DNA of 5,545 nucleotides. Origin: an uncultured Actinomyces sp. Lineage in GTDB: Bacteria > Actinomycetota > Actinomycetes > Actinomycetales > Actinomycetaceae. The stretch is taken from the NCBI GenBank assembly GCA_937926415.1, contig CALBAF010000326.1, positions 1-5,545 of the forward strand. The letters run 5' to 3'. Under the pieces are notes generated by a model. It searched no databases and had not been told where the DNA came from. It saw only the letters and a program-made list of their open reading frames with translations. Positions within the stretch are counted from its first letter, which is position 1, and every line of letters begins with the position of its first letter. Made by a program: the position numbers and the translations under genes. Positions 1 through 5,545 of the stretch are shown here, in pieces.

Positions 1-33
1 GCTCGCCTCGCAGTAGGGCACCTACACAAGAAA

Positions 34-88
34 GCCGTGGCCGGCTCGCCAACCCCGATACTGAGGGGGAGCGCGAGCCGGCCACGGC
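34..88 (-). terminator. Rho-independent terminator downstream of the acyl-CoA synthetase gene
   Basis: A perfect 16-bp inverted repeat (34-49 with 73-88; arm GCCGTGGCCGGCTCGC) encloses a 23-nt loop that can fold further by pairing CCCC (53-56) with the G run at 65-69. Read on the minus strand the stem is followed by a T-rich tail, TTTCTTGT (33-26). It starts 15 bases after the stop codon of the acyl-CoA synthetase gene, which is the expected place for that gene's terminator. The plus-strand side has no T run, so it is probably one-directional. Confidence 0.8.
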
Positions 89-103
89 CTCGTTCATGGG
101 GTG

Positions 104-1993
104 TCAGTCCTGCACGGGACCACCGTAGATCTCGTCGATGATCGGCGCGAGGCGGCGCGTGGCCTCCAGGCGCTTCACCTTCAGCGAGGGGGTGAGCAGG
201 CCGTTCGCCTCCGTGAAGTCGGTGGTGAGGACCTTGATCTGGCGGATCGACTCGGCGCGCGAGACGTGCTCGTTCGCCGAGGCCACGGCTTTCTCCAGGG
301 AGGCCAGGACCTCGACGTTCGTGGCCGCCTCGGCCACGCTCATCGGGGGCAGCGAGTGCGCGGCGAGCCAATCGGGCAGCATCTCTGCGTCCAGCGTGAT
401 GAGCGCGGCGATGAATGGCCGCTGGTCGCCCACGACGAGGACCTGGGAGATGAGCGGGTGGGAGCGCATCGGATTCTCGAGGGCGGCCGGGGCGACGTTC
501 TTGCCGCCCGCCGTCACGATGATCTCCTTCGCGCGGCCCGTGATGGACACGTAGCCGTCGCGGTCCAGGGACCCCAGGTCGCCCGTGCGGAACCAGCCGT
601 CTTCGGTGAAGCAGGCGGCCGTGGCCTCGGGGTCGTTGTGGTAGCGCTGGAAGACGCTTGAGCCCTTCAGGAGGATTTCGCCCTCGTCGCTGATCTTGAA
701 GGACATGGGCGGCAGGGCCGGTCCCACGGTGCCGATCTTGGACAGGCGGGGCGTGTTGACGGAGACTGGGCCGACCGTCTCGGTCAGGCCGTAGCCCTCC
801 AGGACGGGGATGCCGACGCCGCGGTAGAAGTGCGCGAGCCAGGTCGCCAGGGGCGCGCCGCCCGAGACGATGTAGTCTGCGTTGCCGCCCACCAGGCGGA
901 TGATCTGCTGGTAGACGAGCTTGTCGGCCAGCGCGTGCTGGGCCTTGAGAGAAACACTCGGGCCGTCTTCCGTGTCGAGGGCCTGGGAGTAGGCGATCGC
1001 GACCTTGGCCGCCCAGCGGAAGATCTTGCGCTTGGGGCCGGACGCCTTTGTGTCCGCCGAGTTGTAGATCTTCTCCAGGACGCGCGGGACGACGAGGAGG
1101 TAGCTCGGCTTGAAAGATGCCAGGTCGCCCAGCAGGTTCTTGATGTTGGAGGCGTGGCCGAGGACGCCGTTGCCGCTGATCTGGAAGACCTGCAGGAAGC
1201 GCGCGAACACGTGGGCCAGCGGCAGGAACAGGAGCAGGCGCGAGTCCTTGCCCGCCGCGATCTCCGGCATCCACGCGTGGGCGTTGAGGCACAGGTTCGT
1301 GAAGTTCTCGTGGCTGAGGACCGTACCCTTGGGCGTGCCCGTCGTGCCCGACGTGTAGACGATGGTCGCGATGTCCTCCTTGGTGAGGGCTTCGGAGCGG
1401 GCGAGGACGCGCTCGCGTGGGGTGGCCGAGCCCTCCGCGATGAGGGTTTCGATGGCCTCGGAGTCCAGGGAGAGCACGTGGGTGTTGTCCCGGTTTTCTC
1501 GCTCTGCTGCCGCGCGCACGATCTCGGCCATGGACACGGTCTCGGTGATGATGAGGTGGACGTCCGCGTCGACGAGGACGTGGGCGACCTGGTCGATGGA
1601 GCTGGTCTCGTAGATGGGTACGGGGACGAGGCCTGCCGCCCAGCACGCGAAGTCGAGGAGCGTCCACTCGTAGCGGGTGCGGCTCATGATCGCGACCCGG
1701 TCGCCGGGCTCGAGGCCCCGCGCGATGAGGCCGGCGGCGAGCGCGTGCACCTCGTCGTAGAACTCTCGCGCCGTGATGGAGCGCCACGTGTCACCGATGC
1801 CGATCTTGCGCAGGATCAGCGGGCGGGTCGCGCCGCGCTGCACGCGTTCTTTCAGCAGGTGGGGGATCGTCGTGTGCTCGTCGATGCGCACGAGGACGGG
1901 GGCGTGCCATTCGAGGGCTTCGGTTGTTGCCTGCGCCTGCGTCTGCGTCGTCACGTCGTCGCTGGACGAGGCTGGGGTTTCTTCGGCGGTCAT
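104..1993 (-). CDS. Long-chain fatty acid--CoA ligase (AMP-forming acyl-CoA synthetase, FadD15-like)
   Basis: This 629-residue enzyme of the ANL (AMP-binding) superfamily should activate long-chain fatty acids with ATP to an acyl-adenylate and then transfer the acyl group to coenzyme A, feeding lipid synthesis or fatty-acid use. Visible motifs in order: the ATP/AMP-binding loop YTSGTTGTPKG at residues 213-223, YGLTET at 401-406, GWFRTGD at 466-472 (Asp472 expected to bind the ribose), the hinge region GRAKE at 486-490, and the C-terminal TPSLKVKR at 601-608, whose Lys605 is the likely catalytic lysine. Length and motif order match actinobacterial FadD15 and long-chain acyl-CoA synthetases, so the gene looks intact. 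The first ~26 residues are a Thr/Gln/Ser-rich tail with no visible conservation. The ATG is supported by AGGGAG five bases upstream. Base composition is high-GC like the region. Fatty-acid chain-length preference cannot be read from the sequence. I did not assign fadD15 as symbol because several fadD paralogues are usual in actinobacteria. Confidence 0.93.
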   Translation of the reverse strand: MTAEETPASSSDDVTTQTQAQATTEALEWHAPVLVRIDEHTTIPHLLKERVQRGATRPLILRKIGIGDTWRSITAREFYDEVHALAAGLIARGLEPGDRVAIMSRTRYEWTLLDFACWAAGLVPVPIYETSSIDQVAHVLVDADVHLIITETVSMAEIVRAAAERENRDNTHVLSLDSEAIETLIAEGSATPRERVLARSEALTKEDIATIVYTSGTTGTPKGTVLSHENFTNLCLNAHAWMPEIAAGKDSRLLLFLPLAHVFARFLQVFQISGNGVLGHASNIKNLLGDLASFKPSYLLVVPRVLEKIYNSADTKASGPKRKIFRWAAKVAIAYSQALDTEDGPSVSLKAQHALADKLVYQQIIRLVGGNADYIVSGGAPLATWLAHFYRGVGIPVLEGYGLTETVGPVSVNTPRLSKIGTVGPALPPMSFKISDEGEILLKGSSVFQRYHNDPEATAACFTEDGWFRTGDLGSLDRDGYVSITGRAKEIIVTAGGKNVAPAALENPMRSHPLISQVLVVGDQRPFIAALITLDAEMLPDWLAAHSLPPMSVAEAATNVEVLASLEKAVASANEHVSRAESIRQIKVLTTDFTEANGLLTPSLKVKRLEATRRLAPIIDEIYGGPVQD

Positions 1994-1998
1994 GTCTG

Positions 1999-2004
1999 CT
2001 CCCT
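1999..2004 (-). promoter_or_regulatory. Ribosome binding site of the acyl-CoA synthetase gene
   Basis: AGGGAG on the minus strand lies five bases before the ATG at 1993-1991. It supports this start over internal ATG codons and keeps the short low-complexity N-terminal tail in the protein. Confidence 0.65.
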
Positions 2005-2059
2005 GGTCGGCGGGCGGGTGGGGCCGTGGGACGAGCCCAGCGGCGCTGCTGCTCCTCCT

Positions 2060-2077
2060 ATCCTACGCGACCGTAGG
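2060..2077 (-). promoter_or_regulatory. Inverted repeat, possible operator/promoter region of the acyl-CoA synthetase gene
   Basis: A perfect inverted repeat CCTACG-CGAC-CGTAGG (2062-2077) lies 68 bases upstream of the start codon. On the minus strand it overlaps TAGGAT (2065-2060), which fits a loose actinobacterial -10 pattern (TANNNT). No convincing -35 box is visible at the usual distance. An operator overlapping a promoter is a reasonable reading because fatty-acid genes are commonly controlled by TetR-type repressors binding short palindromes, but the site does not match a regulator consensus I can name. Confidence 0.3.
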
Positions 2078-2152
2078 GTGTGGGAGAGGGGCTGTCTTTA
2101 GGGGTGGCATCTTGTGTTCGCTGCAGCCGGAGGGAGCACACCCGCGTCGGTG

Positions 2153-2785
2153 CTAGTCCAGGCCGAGCTCGGCCTTCACCTCGTCGAGCGTGTACACATC
2201 GTCGGGGTTCGCCTCGTAGTCCCGCAGGGCCTGCTTGAGTTGCTCGTTGAGCTGCTCGAACGGATGCCCGGGCGTGGGGTTATCGGCGTAGCGCCGGAAC
2301 TCTTCGAGGAATGAATCGGCTAGATGACCATCGTCTTCCGTGCGCTCGCGGACGGCGGACGGCTGCGCGCCGTTTGCGACGGCCTCGGCGGCTGCGAGTT
2401 CGTGCTTCTTGGGGCGCCAGAAGGACGTGATGTCCTGCTTCTCTGCGAGTTGGTGTTGAATGAAGGCGTCGAGGAGTTCGTAGTCGAAGGGTTTGTTCCA
2501 GGGCTGGCGGACGAACATCTTTCCGAAGTCCGTGCCGCGCACGCGCATGGCAGGCTCGAAGCGAATCATGGTGGCGCGCTCGGGTGCCACTGCCATGTGC
2601 TTGGACGCGGCCGAGAACCCGATGATGTACGTGGCGTGGTGGGTGAACATCGGCTGGTTCCAAGCGATGCGCAGCTCCAGCTCCGGGTAGGTGAGCCCCA
2701 CCCACACCAGCACGTCCACCATCCGCGCGCGGTTATCGGTGTTGGGGATGGTCTCGAGGTACTCGTCGAGCGTTGAGATAGCCAT
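2153..2785 (-). CDS. YdhG/DUF1801-like protein with a C-terminal extension
   Basis: This 210-residue protein resembles the DUF1801 (YdhG-like) family over roughly residues 18-115. The tell-tale stretch is RIAWNQPMF at 39-47, followed by YIIGFSAASKHMAVAP at 53-68, which matches the family's 'W-x-Q-P-x-F ... GF ... K-H' pattern. Some members of this fold are called iron chaperones (Fra/frataxin-like), but no function can be asserted here. No signal peptide or membrane segment is seen, so it is probably cytosolic. Family members are usually about 110-150 residues. This one has about 95 extra residues, charged and helix-prone, ending in YTLDEVKAELGLD, reminiscent of short antitoxin C-termini. The start is supported by AGGGTGA (2796-2790) before the ATG and by the family-like N-terminus. 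It lies 159 bases upstream of the acyl-CoA synthetase gene in the same direction; co-transcription is possible because no convincing terminator separates them. Confidence 0.8.
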   Translation of the reverse strand: MAISTLDEYLETIPNTDNRARMVDVLVWVGLTYPELELRIAWNQPMFTHHATYIIGFSAASKHMAVAPERATMIRFEPAMRVRGTDFGKMFVRQPWNKPFDYELLDAFIQHQLAEKQDITSFWRPKKHELAAAEAVANGAQPSAVRERTEDDGHLADSFLEEFRRYADNPTPGHPFEQLNEQLKQALRDYEANPDDVYTLDEVKAELGLD

Positions 2786-2841
2786 GCCGTCACCCTAACA
2801 ACGCCCATGCACATCTGTGGCACGCGTAGTGATTGGAGCCC

Positions 2842-2861
2842 CGGCGTTCGTCGCAACGCCG
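2842..2861. repeat. Short inverted repeat upstream of the DUF1801-like gene
   Basis: CGGCGTT (2842-2848) and AACGCCG (2855-2861) form a perfect 7-bp inverted repeat with a 6-base spacer, 57 bases upstream of the DUF1801-like start codon. It could be an operator or a small hairpin; there is no T-rich tail for termination. In this G+C-rich setting it may be chance. Confidence 0.3.
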
Positions 2862-2878
2862 CCACCTGATGTGCGAAA

Positions 2879-2912
2879 GGGGGCCGCCCGTGGTGTCCCA
2901 CGGGCGGCCCCC
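2879..2912 (-). terminator. Rho-independent terminator of the RloC-like ATPase gene
   Basis: A perfect 15-bp stem (2879-2893 with 2898-2912; arm GGGGGCCGCCCGTGG) closes a four-base loop. On the minus strand it is followed by TTTCGC, a short T tail, and it begins 22 bases after the stop codon of the large ATPase gene. It therefore separates that gene from the DUF1801-like gene. The same hairpin recurs at 5513-5545 with 31 of 34 bases identical. Confidence 0.8.
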
Positions 2913-2934
2913 ACGATCGAAGGCGATGTGCTGT

Positions 2935-5301
2935 CTACGCGCGAACGACAGTTGGTGTTGGCCTCCTCATCATCATGTTGTAATGGTCTTCTGCTCCGTT
3001 CGCTATGAAGATGTTCTCGAATGCATGGAATAGCTGATCGATTGGCATGTTATATACCGCATGGAGATCCATATCAAAAGCATCATGTGAATTGTTATTT
3101 GAGAATGCAATGAGAGCGCGTGTAGCAGCATCGCTTGATTCTCCTAGGTACGTGATACTTCCAATGCCGCAGAGATCAATCAAATAAGACTCAATGATGC
3201 GTCTCATAGTGTTGCCGATAAGTGGGGAGATGCTGGCACGAGGATCGCTAGCTGCATTAATGCAAGTAGAGGTTGAAGTGAGTGTTGCGTGTGCTTGTCG
3301 CACATCGTCCCAGAGAAGGCTGTATTCGCTTTGAATGTGACTCTTGCTAGCTGGATTGCTGATGATGGACTTCGCGTGCTTATCTGGGGTGGAAGGTGAT
3401 AGGATTCGTTCTATGGTGTAGAAAGCAAATCGATCCTCCTTTTCCTTTGGTGTCGGAATCTTGTAAGATACTTCGATGTGAAAGCGCGTACTGTGTGTGA
3501 GGATAATTAACTGATCGACGTATTTGTGCGCCTTGTGAGATCCTAACTCGAGAATCTCGCTGATCAACTCGCGAATGTATCCGGATGTAATGAAACTACT
3601 GAGTCCGTCCATGGCGTTGATCGGATCGTCGATCACAACAGTAAATTTCTTATCCGAATGAGCTGTGTCCTTGTGGAACTGATGGAAGAAGTAGAGGAAG
3701 CAAATCAGGTTGCGTTCGCCATCTGAAAGTGTTGCCACATCCGTTTGTCGCTTCCGGCCATTCTCGTCTTTTCGAAGGAGAATGTAAGCGTCTCGTTTAG
3801 TGTCATGAGGACGATGTTCGGCGATGAAGTCATCCGTTGAGGCGCCGAGCTCAAAGCTCGTTATCCCAATGCCGGATAGTGCTCGATTAATGTGCTTGAT
3901 GGCTGGATGTATATCCATGCGGCTCTGCTCGGCTGCTTTAATGAGTTCGTTTAGCTGCTTCCACTTCTCGTCTTTCTCGTGAATCTGTTCTTCTAGTGAG
4001 GGGATCCGCGCTGCCGTCCCTGTCTCTCCTCCGACAATCGAGTCGAAAGCCTTGAAGGCTTCAAGGCATGTGTGGTGGGAAAAAATACTCCAGAACTTAT
4101 CTTGAAACTCAGTTTTGAGGTTGTCCTGATCGTTGACCTTTGTGTTGTGCTCGTCGACGAGCGTGTTCAGTTGTTCGCCAATCTCGCGAAGGGTGCTGTT
4201 AAAGGCGTCAATGTCCCATTCTTCTGGAGCGTCGAAGCTCTGCGACTGTTTGTCCAGCTTCTTTAGGAGAAGTGTTTGTGATTCAGAGAGAGCCTTCTCT
4301 ATTGTGTCAAGCTGTGCGTTCTTCGAATACTCTGCAACGTCGTTGAGCTGATGTTTGCCAATCTCGCTCTTGAAGTCAGACAGCTGCTCACGTGATTGCT
4401 TCAAAGTTGCTAGGCATGACTGGAGTCGAGCGACTGCGTCGTCGTATGAACGATCCCAGAGCTTAGCGAGATTCTCGCTGAAGTCCTGCGGTGTCCGCTG
4501 CTGGCAGAAGGGACAACGGTCGTCGAGTGTGTCCTGATGGACATCCATGATTTGTTTACCCTCGCGGACCCAGTCGGAATTCTGTATTTGTGAAATGAGT
4601 TCGGACAACGGTGAATCTGTCGCTGGTATCAGCGGGGTGTGGAGTAAGTTGGGGAGGTCCTTGAGCCCGTGCGGTATCTGCGGGATGGTGTGCACTCGTG
4701 AAGCTATTTCAAGGGTGGTAGTGAGGAGTCCTTTTTCTTGCGCGGCTAGTTCGTCGAGCGATGTTGGGAGTGCATCCTCATCCGGTGGAGGGTTCTGGCG
4801 AATTTCTTTGACCTTATCGCGCAGCTTTGTTCTGCTTCCATTGTATCTATTCAGACATGATAAAAGCTGATCAGGGACCAGCTGTCTATTGCTCCAGATT
4901 GCGCTCAGTAGGCTTGCTTCGGCCTTTGACTGAATTTCCTTAGCGCTTTCTTTATCCGATTTTAGGGACTCAATCTCTTCGCTGAGCTGGTCTCTCTTCT
5001 TCTTATTGTTCTTGATATCATTTTCATTCGCTATGCTCTGTGATCCGAGAAAGAAAATGCCGTCCTCTGCATCCTGAAAAGCCTCCTCAATGTATGTCGA
5101 GTTAAGGACGAGAATTTCTCTGTTCGATGATTCATCGGTGCGCGTGATCCTGCTGTCGTCAGGTCCTTGGCTCAATATTCGTGTAATTGATGTCTTGCCT
5201 GTTCCGTTAGGGCCGAAGATGAAGTTTACCTTCTTAAGGTCCTTCAGCGTTGCTCCCGGCGCGAAGCATGGGGTTCCGCTCAGGTCTACTTCGGTGATCA
5301 T
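2935..5301 (-). CDS. RloC/PrrC-like AAA (AAA_13, ABC-type) ATPase with zinc hook and putative anticodon-nuclease C-terminus
   Basis: This 788-residue protein has the layout of a Rad50/SMC-like ATPase. In order: Walker A GPNGTGKTS at 30-38; predicted coiled coil at about 95-165; a CPFC zinc-hook motif at 263-266; more coiled coil at about 275-350 and 370-460; ABC signature LSDGER at 525-530; Walker B FTVVIDDP at 553-560; D-loop INAMD at 561-565; and an H-loop His603 in LTHS. The C-terminal part carries Arg700-x3-Glu704 (MRRIIESYL) and His739 in NNNSH, resembling the Arg-x3-Glu...His triad of PrrC anticodon nuclease, found also in RloC. PrrC is much shorter and lacks the hook; RloC has both features and a similar size, so RloC is the better match. 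RloC is known to cleave tRNA in the anticodon loop with ATPase control. I infer a stand-alone antiphage or stress nuclease, cytosolic. The gene is A+T-richer than its neighbours and appears intact. An AAA_13 ATPase without nuclease activity remains possible. Confidence 0.85.
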   Translation of the reverse strand: MITEVDLSGTPCFAPGATLKDLKKVNFIFGPNGTGKTSITRILSQGPDDSRITRTDESSNREILVLNSTYIEEAFQDAEDGIFFLGSQSIANENDIKNNKKKRDQLSEEIESLKSDKESAKEIQSKAEASLLSAIWSNRQLVPDQLLSCLNRYNGSRTKLRDKVKEIRQNPPPDEDALPTSLDELAAQEKGLLTTTLEIASRVHTIPQIPHGLKDLPNLLHTPLIPATDSPLSELISQIQNSDWVREGKQIMDVHQDTLDDRCPFCQQRTPQDFSENLAKLWDRSYDDAVARLQSCLATLKQSREQLSDFKSEIGKHQLNDVAEYSKNAQLDTIEKALSESQTLLLKKLDKQSQSFDAPEEWDIDAFNSTLREIGEQLNTLVDEHNTKVNDQDNLKTEFQDKFWSIFSHHTCLEAFKAFDSIVGGETGTAARIPSLEEQIHEKDEKWKQLNELIKAAEQSRMDIHPAIKHINRALSGIGITSFELGASTDDFIAEHRPHDTKRDAYILLRKDENGRKRQTDVATLSDGERNLICFLYFFHQFHKDTAHSDKKFTVVIDDPINAMDGLSSFITSGYIRELISEILELGSHKAHKYVDQLIILTHSTRFHIEVSYKIPTPKEKEDRFAFYTIERILSPSTPDKHAKSIISNPASKSHIQSEYSLLWDDVRQAHATLTSTSTCINAASDPRASISPLIGNTMRRIIESYLIDLCGIGSITYLGESSDAATRALIAFSNNNSHDAFDMDLHAVYNMPIDQLFHAFENIFIANGAEDHYNMMMRRPTPTVVRA

Positions 5302-5512
5302 GTACCCTCCTTTGGGTTGATGGTTGACAGTTGTAGCCTAAGTGACGCCGATTTAGTCATGTGGATGTTTGGCAGTTATCTGAAATTTACAAGTAGATGT
5401 GCGTTAAGTCTCAGATGTGGGCGCTGGTTCGTCTGATGCATTTGCCTGAGCCTATATACGGTGGTTTACCTGCGCAGATGGTTCGTTGTTGTCATTGAGC
5501 GGGTAAAACGAA
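5302..5512 (-). promoter_or_regulatory. A+T-rich leader/promoter region of the RloC-like gene
   Basis: These 211 bases hold no supported gene. Because the hairpin at 5513-5545 should end transcription from upstream, a promoter for the ATPase gene is expected here. TATATA at 5453-5458 is the best -10 candidate, but no good -35 box lies 16-19 bases upstream of it, so the promoter position is unproven. Other marks are an inverted repeat ATCTGA (5378-5383) / TCAGAT (5411-5416) and the direct repeat AGATGTG (near 5394 and 5413). If transcription starts near 5445 the untranslated leader would be about 140 bases. Confidence 0.4.
5305..5313 (-). promoter_or_regulatory. Strong ribosome binding site of the RloC-like gene
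   Basis: AAAGGAGGG on the minus strand ends three bases before the ATG at 5301-5299. It is a near-perfect Shine-Dalgarno sequence, the strongest of the three in this window, and it fixes the start. The resulting N-terminus reaches Walker A at residue 30, as is usual for this ATPase class. Confidence 0.8.
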
Positions 5513-5545
5513 GGGGGCCGCCCGTGGTTTCCCGCGAGCGGCCCT
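5513..5545 (-). terminator. Second copy of the G+C-rich hairpin, probable terminator of the gene beyond the window (cut by the edge)
   Basis: The arm GGGGGCCGCCCGTGG (5513-5527) is identical to the arm at 2879-2893. The opposite arm (5532-5545) pairs with it apart from one A-C mismatch and two G-T wobbles, and its last base lies outside the window. On the minus strand the stem is followed by TTCGTTTTAC, a better T tail than the first copy. It would end a minus-strand gene to the right and insulate the ATPase gene from it. Confidence 0.7.

Noticed and set aside
101..661. Plus-strand open frame of 186 codons
   Set aside because: It is antisense to the conserved C-terminal part of the acyl-CoA synthetase, and its composition (Arg/Gly/Val/Asp) is that of a shadow frame.
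830..2101. Long plus-strand open frame (423 codons) opposite the acyl-CoA synthetase gene
   Set aside because: It is antisense to a gene with clear family motifs, its translation is Arg/Val/Asp/Gly-rich low-complexity sequence typical of high-GC shadow frames, and it has no recognisable domain.
2100..2152. Possible terminator after the DUF1801-like gene
   Set aside because: Only an imperfect stem (TGTG/CACA plus a few more pairs with mismatches) without a T tail can be drawn, so termination here is not supported.
2324..2776. Plus- and minus-strand alternative frames across the DUF1801-like gene
   Set aside because: They overlap a gene with a recognisable domain and a ribosome site; their translations show no domain.
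4547..4870. Plus-strand open frame of 107 codons opposite the ATPase gene
   Set aside because: It is Ser/Arg/Cys-rich, antisense to a continuous 788-codon gene, with no domain or convincing ribosome site.
5324..5352. Plus-strand TTGACA (5324-5329) as a promoter -35 box
   Set aside because: No -10 box is present 16-18 bases downstream, and there is no plus-strand gene for it to serve in the window.
5376..5441. A 21-residue minus-strand leader-peptide frame, and a 9-residue one at 5466-5495
   Set aside because: Neither has a good ribosome binding site or any amino-acid run that would suggest attenuation; such short frames are expected by chance.
2879..5545. The paired hairpins as inverted repeats of a transposon
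   Set aside because: The two copies lie in direct orientation (each is itself a palindrome), no transposase is present, and no target-site duplication is evident; terminators explain their T tails and positions better.

Overview
The window looks like a piece of a high-GC Gram-positive (actinobacterial) chromosome. The left half is about 65-70% G+C by eye, has long spurious antisense frames typical of high-GC DNA, and encodes a FadD15-type acyl-CoA synthetase. Actinomycetaceae (Actinomyces/Schaalia) is a plausible guess, but the sequence alone does not prove it. All three genes I can support lie on the minus strand, so they read from right to left.

Layout: 34-88 is a strong minus-strand terminator. 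104-1993 is a long-chain acyl-CoA synthetase. 1994-2152 is a spacer with a perfect inverted repeat upstream of that gene. 2153-2785 is a YdhG/DUF1801-like protein with an unusual C-terminal extension. 2786-2934 is a spacer that holds a perfect 15-bp hairpin, read as the terminator of the next gene upstream. 2935-5301 is a 788-residue ABC-type ATPase of the AAA_13/RloC/PrrC kind. 5302-5512 is its A+T-rich leader. 5513-5545 is a second, near-identical hairpin cut by the window edge. No tRNA, rRNA, CRISPR array, insertion sequence or transposase is visible.

The most interesting part is 2877-5545. One large gene with clearly lower G+C than its neighbours (about 40-50% in sampled lines) stands alone between two almost identical G+C-rich terminator hairpins (31 of 34 bases the same). 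The protein has a Walker A motif, long coiled-coil stretches around a Cys-Pro-Phe-Cys zinc hook, an ABC signature (LSDGE), Walker B, D-loop and H-loop. Its C-terminal region has an Arg-x3-Glu...His arrangement like the catalytic triad of the anticodon nuclease PrrC and its relative RloC. I infer a single-gene, horizontally acquired antiphage or abortive-infection element that would sense DNA damage or phage and cleave tRNA. The function is inferred from motifs only.

The acyl-CoA synthetase and the DUF1801 protein appear to be ordinary chromosomal genes. Nothing ties them functionally to the defence-like gene, and the terminators suggest at least two separate transcription units.
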